Source: an uncultured Flavobacteriaceae bacterium
GTDB taxonomy: Bacteria; Bacteroidota; Bacteroidia; Flavobacteriales; Flavobacteriaceae
Assembly: GCA_947311745.1 (NCBI GenBank)
Contig: CAMZLT010000245.1
Location: 1-15,791, forward strand
DNA: 15,791 bases
Direction of reading: 5' to 3'
The notes beneath the pieces were generated by a model. It was not told the DNA's origin, did no database searches, and saw only the letters and a program-made list of their open reading frames with translations. The position numbers and the translations under genes are program-made. Shown one piece after another: positions 13,546-15,791 of this stretch (within the stretch, counting starts at the first letter, position 1; each line of letters starts with the position of its first letter).

Positions 13546-13583
13546 TTTTTTTGATTTTAATAGTTAATAGAAAATATATGGTG

Positions 13584-13591
13584 CAAATATA
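13584..13591 (-). promoter_or_regulatory. Candidate -7 promoter box for the Cys-rich lipoprotein gene
   Basis: On the minus strand this reads TATATTTG, an exact TAnnTTTG match, 38 bp before the ATG at 13545. No clear -33 TTTG is seen at the expected spacing. Confidence 0.45.
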
Positions 13592-13637
13592 TTATTTTAC
13601 TATTAAAAAAATGATAAATATCACAGAAAAAGATAAT

Positions 13638-14030
13638 TTATTTTGATATAGAAAAAGATTTCACTTCTTTACTATTATAAACATGGTATAAAGTACCATC
13701 CGAAATTTGGTTTACCACTGCTGCAATCTTTTTAGAATCTAGTTTTTTTGAGTCGTATTCAACCATAGCTAGACTATCTTTAAAACTCACTTTTACAAAA
13801 TTTACACCGTTTGTTTTTGACAATTTTGATTGAATTAACCTTGCACAACCAATTTCACAGGTCATTCCCTTTATATTAAATTCAATTTTTTTTAAATTTT
13901 CTTTAGAGATTTCTTTTTTTACAACCTGTTTTTTAGTTGCTGGAGTTTGTTTTTTACTATTTATATTTTTCTCACACGAAAAAAACATAAAAGACAATAA
14001 AACCAATAAATATACCTTAGAAGTTTTCAT
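13638..14030 (-). CDS. HMA-domain lipoprotein, probable heavy-metal-binding protein
   Basis: The 130-residue product starts with a lipoprotein signal peptide (lipobox SFMFFSC, Cys19). A Lys/Gln/Thr-rich linker follows, then a heavy-metal-associated domain at about 48-115. The metal loop is GMTCEIGCA, with Cys58 and Cys62 spaced CX3C, not the CX2C of classical HMA domains. This spacing is familiar to me from Bacteroidota HMA proteins. The beta-alpha-beta pattern around it (KKIEFNIKG, NFVKVSFKD, LAMVEYD) is intact. Copper is the usual ligand for HMA folds, but the altered spacing and the nearby nickel genes leave specificity open. It lies 92 bp upstream of the Cys-rich lipoprotein on the same strand, and each has its own promoter-like box. 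Confidence 0.85.
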   Translation of the reverse strand: MKTSKVYLLVLLSFMFFSCEKNINSKKQTPATKKQVVKKEISKENLKKIEFNIKGMTCEIGCARLIQSKLSKTNGVNFVKVSFKDSLAMVEYDSKKLDSKKIAAVVNQISDGTLYHVYNSKEVKSFSISK

Positions 14031-14057
14031 TATTTAGGATAGTTATAATTAAAAGCA

Positions 14058-14065
14058 CAAAGTTA
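14058..14065 (-). promoter_or_regulatory. Candidate -7 promoter box for the HMA-domain lipoprotein gene
   Basis: On the minus strand this reads TAACTTTG, an exact TAnnTTTG match, 27 bp before the ATG at 14030, in the divergent region shared with the EamA transporter. TTG triplets occur upstream but not at the ideal -33 distance. Confidence 0.45.
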
Positions 14066-14113
14066 CGTCATTTATTCACAAAAAAGCTGCAATTTTGTAA
14101 ATTAACATTCATT

Positions 14114-14986
14114 ATGAAAAACAGCACTTTAAAATGGGTTTATTTAATACTACTTTCTTTAATTTGGGGAAGTTCTTTCATATTAATTAAACATGCTTTA
14201 ACAGGTCTAACACCTATTCAAGTTGGCTCTTTACGGATTTTAATTACTGCCATTTTTTTGGTATTTGTAGGTTTTAAAAAACTTTCAAAGCTTAGTAAAA
14301 ACAATTGGTACTACCTAACAATAACTGCTTTTTTAGGAACTTTTTTCCCTGCTTTTTTATTTAGTTATGCAATCACAAAAGTAGATAGTTCTTTAGCTGC
14401 AATTTTAAATTCGTTTACACCTTTTAATACTTTGATTTTTGGAGCTTTGGTTTTTGGGTTTTCGTTTCAAAAAAAACAAATTTTCGGAATTTTAATTGGT
14501 TTAATAGGTACTATTTTACTGATTTATAATTCCAATTCAGTTAGCTTAGAATATAATTTAATGCATGTTGGTTTTATTTTAATTGCATCGATTGGTTATT
14601 CCTTTAATGTGAATATCATAAAAAAGCATTTACAAGAAGTTAATGCCTTAGCAATCACTACTGCAAATTTTGTAGTCTTAATAATTCCTACTTTAATTGT
14701 TTTATATTTTTCGAATTTTTTTACTACATTTAAAATAACTCCAGAAACGAATAAATCTATTTTATATATTGTGATTTTAGCAGTTTTTGGCACTGCTATT
14801 GCAAAGACACTTTTTAATAAGTTAGTGCAAATTTCCTCGCCAATTTTTTCGGCATCTGTTACTTATTTAATTCCGATAACTGCCGTTATTCTTGGTGTTT
14901 TAGATGGTGAAAAAATATCGGTATTACAAATATTATCGGCTTTTATCATCTTTTTTGGTGTGTATTTGGTTAATCGCAAAAAGTAA
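14114..14986 (+). CDS. DMT-superfamily transporter (EamA family)
   Basis: This 290-residue inner-membrane protein has about ten hydrophobic segments in two EamA halves (about 8-138 and 150-288). It opens with the family pattern WVYLILLSLIWGSSFILIKH (9-28) followed by TPIQVGSLR. The second half ends with FSASVTYLIPITAVILGVLDGE and the closing FFGVYLVNRKK. Such transporters export or import small metabolites or amino acids; the substrate cannot be read from sequence. A near-match to a -7 box (CAATTTTG, 14090-14097) lies 16 bp before the ATG. It is divergent from the HMA lipoprotein, convergent with the M16-like gene, and has no visible link to the hydrogenase. Confidence 0.9.
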   Translation: MKNSTLKWVYLILLSLIWGSSFILIKHALTGLTPIQVGSLRILITAIFLVFVGFKKLSKLSKNNWYYLTITAFLGTFFPAFLFSYAITKVDSSLAAILNSFTPFNTLIFGALVFGFSFQKKQIFGILIGLIGTILLIYNSNSVSLEYNLMHVGFILIASIGYSFNVNIIKKHLQEVNALAITTANFVVLIIPTLIVLYFSNFFTTFKITPETNKSILYIVILAVFGTAIAKTLFNKLVQISSPIFSASVTYLIPITAVILGVLDGEKISVLQILSAFIIFFGVYLVNRKK

Positions 14987-15110
14987 GTTTGTTTATTTTC
15001 CAGTTCTACTTCTCTAAGAAATATTTAAAATTTAGTACATGATTTTGAAAGTTAACGATATCATTGTTCATTAAATTTTGCTGTAGAGAAACTATTATAG
15101 TAAACATAAA

Positions 15111-15144
15111 AAAAAGGTTTTCAAAAAATTGAAAACCCTTTTTA
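15111..15144. terminator. Bidirectional intrinsic terminator between the EamA and M16-like genes
   Basis: GGTTTTCAA (15116-15124) pairs perfectly with TTGAAAACC (15129-15137) around an AAAA loop, with A-tract on the left and T-tract on the right, so it can end transcripts from both sides. It lies 25 bp past the stop of the minus-strand gene and about 125 bp past the EamA stop. The rest of 14987-15168 shows no convincing gene. Confidence 0.85.
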
Positions 15145-15168
15145 TCTAATAGCAGTTTAATATAAAAC

Positions 15169-15791
15169 TTATTCAAAATCTTTTTCTGAAACACTTTCAT
15201 TTACTTTAATTTCAGATGTTTTAAACTCAAAAGCCATTGGTCCCATATTCATTTTCATTGTGTGTGAAAACTTAACACCATTTACTTCTTTATAATCTAA
15301 AAACTCAAATGTTTGCGACATTTCCTTTCCGTTTGGTGCTTTTTTTGTTCGTATTTCTTGCATTTTTAATCCTGACTCTACATCAAAATAAATTTTAGAA
15401 TCACCATCTTTAATCACATAAGCATCTTTACCATTTAGATTTTCAATTGCTAGTAATTTTCCTGTTTTTGCAAGCCCTAATTCGGATATTGGTGTTACTT
15501 TCGCTTTAGCTTTTTCCAAATCCTTTCCTTCCAAAGGTTTCTTTTGTCCTCTCGCTTCGTCATAACCTGAAGTTCCGTTAAAAACTTTTTTAGACATTAT
15601 CATTCCTCCCATTCCTACTGTTAAATAGGATTTATTTGGTTTCATATATTTCATAACCATATCTAATTTTCTACCTTGAAATTCTGCTTGAGCAACTTGT
15701 AAAAGCGTATTAACTGCATGTACTTTTTCTGCACCTCCAATTGCTTCGATATATTTATCTACAACGGTCTGTACGGTTACACCTTTAGGAA
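15169..15791 (-). CDS. C-terminal part of a probable M16 (insulinase-like) peptidase, truncated by the window edge
   Basis: The frame is open from the stop at 15169-15171 to the right edge of the window, so the N-terminal part lies outside. The Met at 15660 is internal: the codons before it continue coherently (PKGVTVQTVVDKYIEAIGG, then a run to QAEFQGRKLD). The visible 207 or so residues match the extra C-terminal domain that follows the two peptidase domains in many flavobacterial M16 proteins. It is rich in beta-strands and carries patterns such as FNGTSGYDEARGQKKPLEG, KIYFDVESGLKMQE and LDYKEVNGVKFSHT. This domain resembles outer-membrane lipoprotein-sorting (LolA-like) folds. No catalytic HxxEH is in the visible part, so the peptidase assignment rests on recognition of the tail. 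The product is presumably in the cell envelope. Confidence 0.7.
   Translation of the reverse strand, partial: PKGVTVQTVVDKYIEAIGGAEKVHAVNTLLQVAQAEFQGRKLDMVMKYMKPNKSYLTVGMGGMIMSKKVFNGTSGYDEARGQKKPLEGKDLEKAKAKVTPISELGLAKTGKLLAIENLNGKDAYVIKDGDSKIYFDVESGLKMQEIRTKKAPNGKEMSQTFEFLDYKEVNGVKFSHTMKMNMGPMAFEFKTSEIKVNESVSEKDFE

Noticed and set aside
15006..15200. 64-residue minus-strand open frame after the M16-like gene
   Set aside because: It runs through the terminator hairpin at 15111-15144 and overlaps the end of the M16-like gene, with no family resemblance.
15169..15660. Treating the right-edge gene as a complete 163-residue protein starting at 15660
   Set aside because: The frame stays open and codes coherently up to the window edge, so the Met at 15660 is internal and the gene is truncated by the window.

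Overview
The window is AT-rich bacterial DNA that most likely comes from a member of the Bacteroidota, probably a marine-type Flavobacteriaceae. The reasons are poly-A/T-rich codon use, mostly absent Shine-Dalgarno sequences, several TAnnTTTG boxes upstream of genes (the Bacteroidota -7 promoter element), and flavobacterial-style lipoproteins and an M16 peptidase tail. No rRNA, tRNA, CRISPR array, insertion sequence or phage gene is visible.

Most of the window (about 1-12916) is the accessory and maturation part of a membrane-bound uptake [NiFe]-hydrogenase locus. The structural subunits are not in the window; they probably lie just upstream, and the first 31 bases may be the end of the large-subunit gene. 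The first block runs on the plus strand: cytochrome b subunit (51-857), a terminator-like hairpin, maturation endopeptidase (926-1459), hypF (1459-3726), an unrecognised 111-residue gene (3733-4068), hypD (4114-5205) and hypX/hoxX (5254-6993). A minus-strand pair follows: a divergent leucyl/phenylalanyl-tRNA-protein transferase-like gene and a 621-residue TPR protein. hypE then stands alone on the plus strand. The last block is minus strand: a UreH/TauE-like probable nickel transporter, hypA, hypB and hypC. Both convergent junctions (hypX/TPR and hypE/hypC) have overlapping stop codons and no intergenic terminator.

Together these genes would build a [NiFe] centre. HypF and HypE make the cyanide ligands, HypC and HypD assemble Fe(CN)2CO, and HypX probably supplies CO from a formyl group under aerobic conditions. 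HypA and HypB insert nickel brought in by the transporter, and the endopeptidase trims the large subunit. The b-type cytochrome passes electrons from H2 to the quinone pool. HypX together with a HyaC-type cytochrome suggests an aerobic, H2-oxidising enzyme.

From about 12996 to the end lie a terminator, a Cys/His/Lys-rich lipoprotein with an internal 21-residue repeat, an HMA-domain lipoprotein, a DMT-family (EamA) transporter, a shared bidirectional terminator, and the C-terminal part of a probable M16 (insulinase-like) peptidase that runs off the right edge.

The best candidates for something undescribed are the Aat-like/TPR pair lodged inside the hyp cluster, the small gene between hypF and hypD, and the repeat-bearing Cys-rich lipoprotein beside the nickel transporter.
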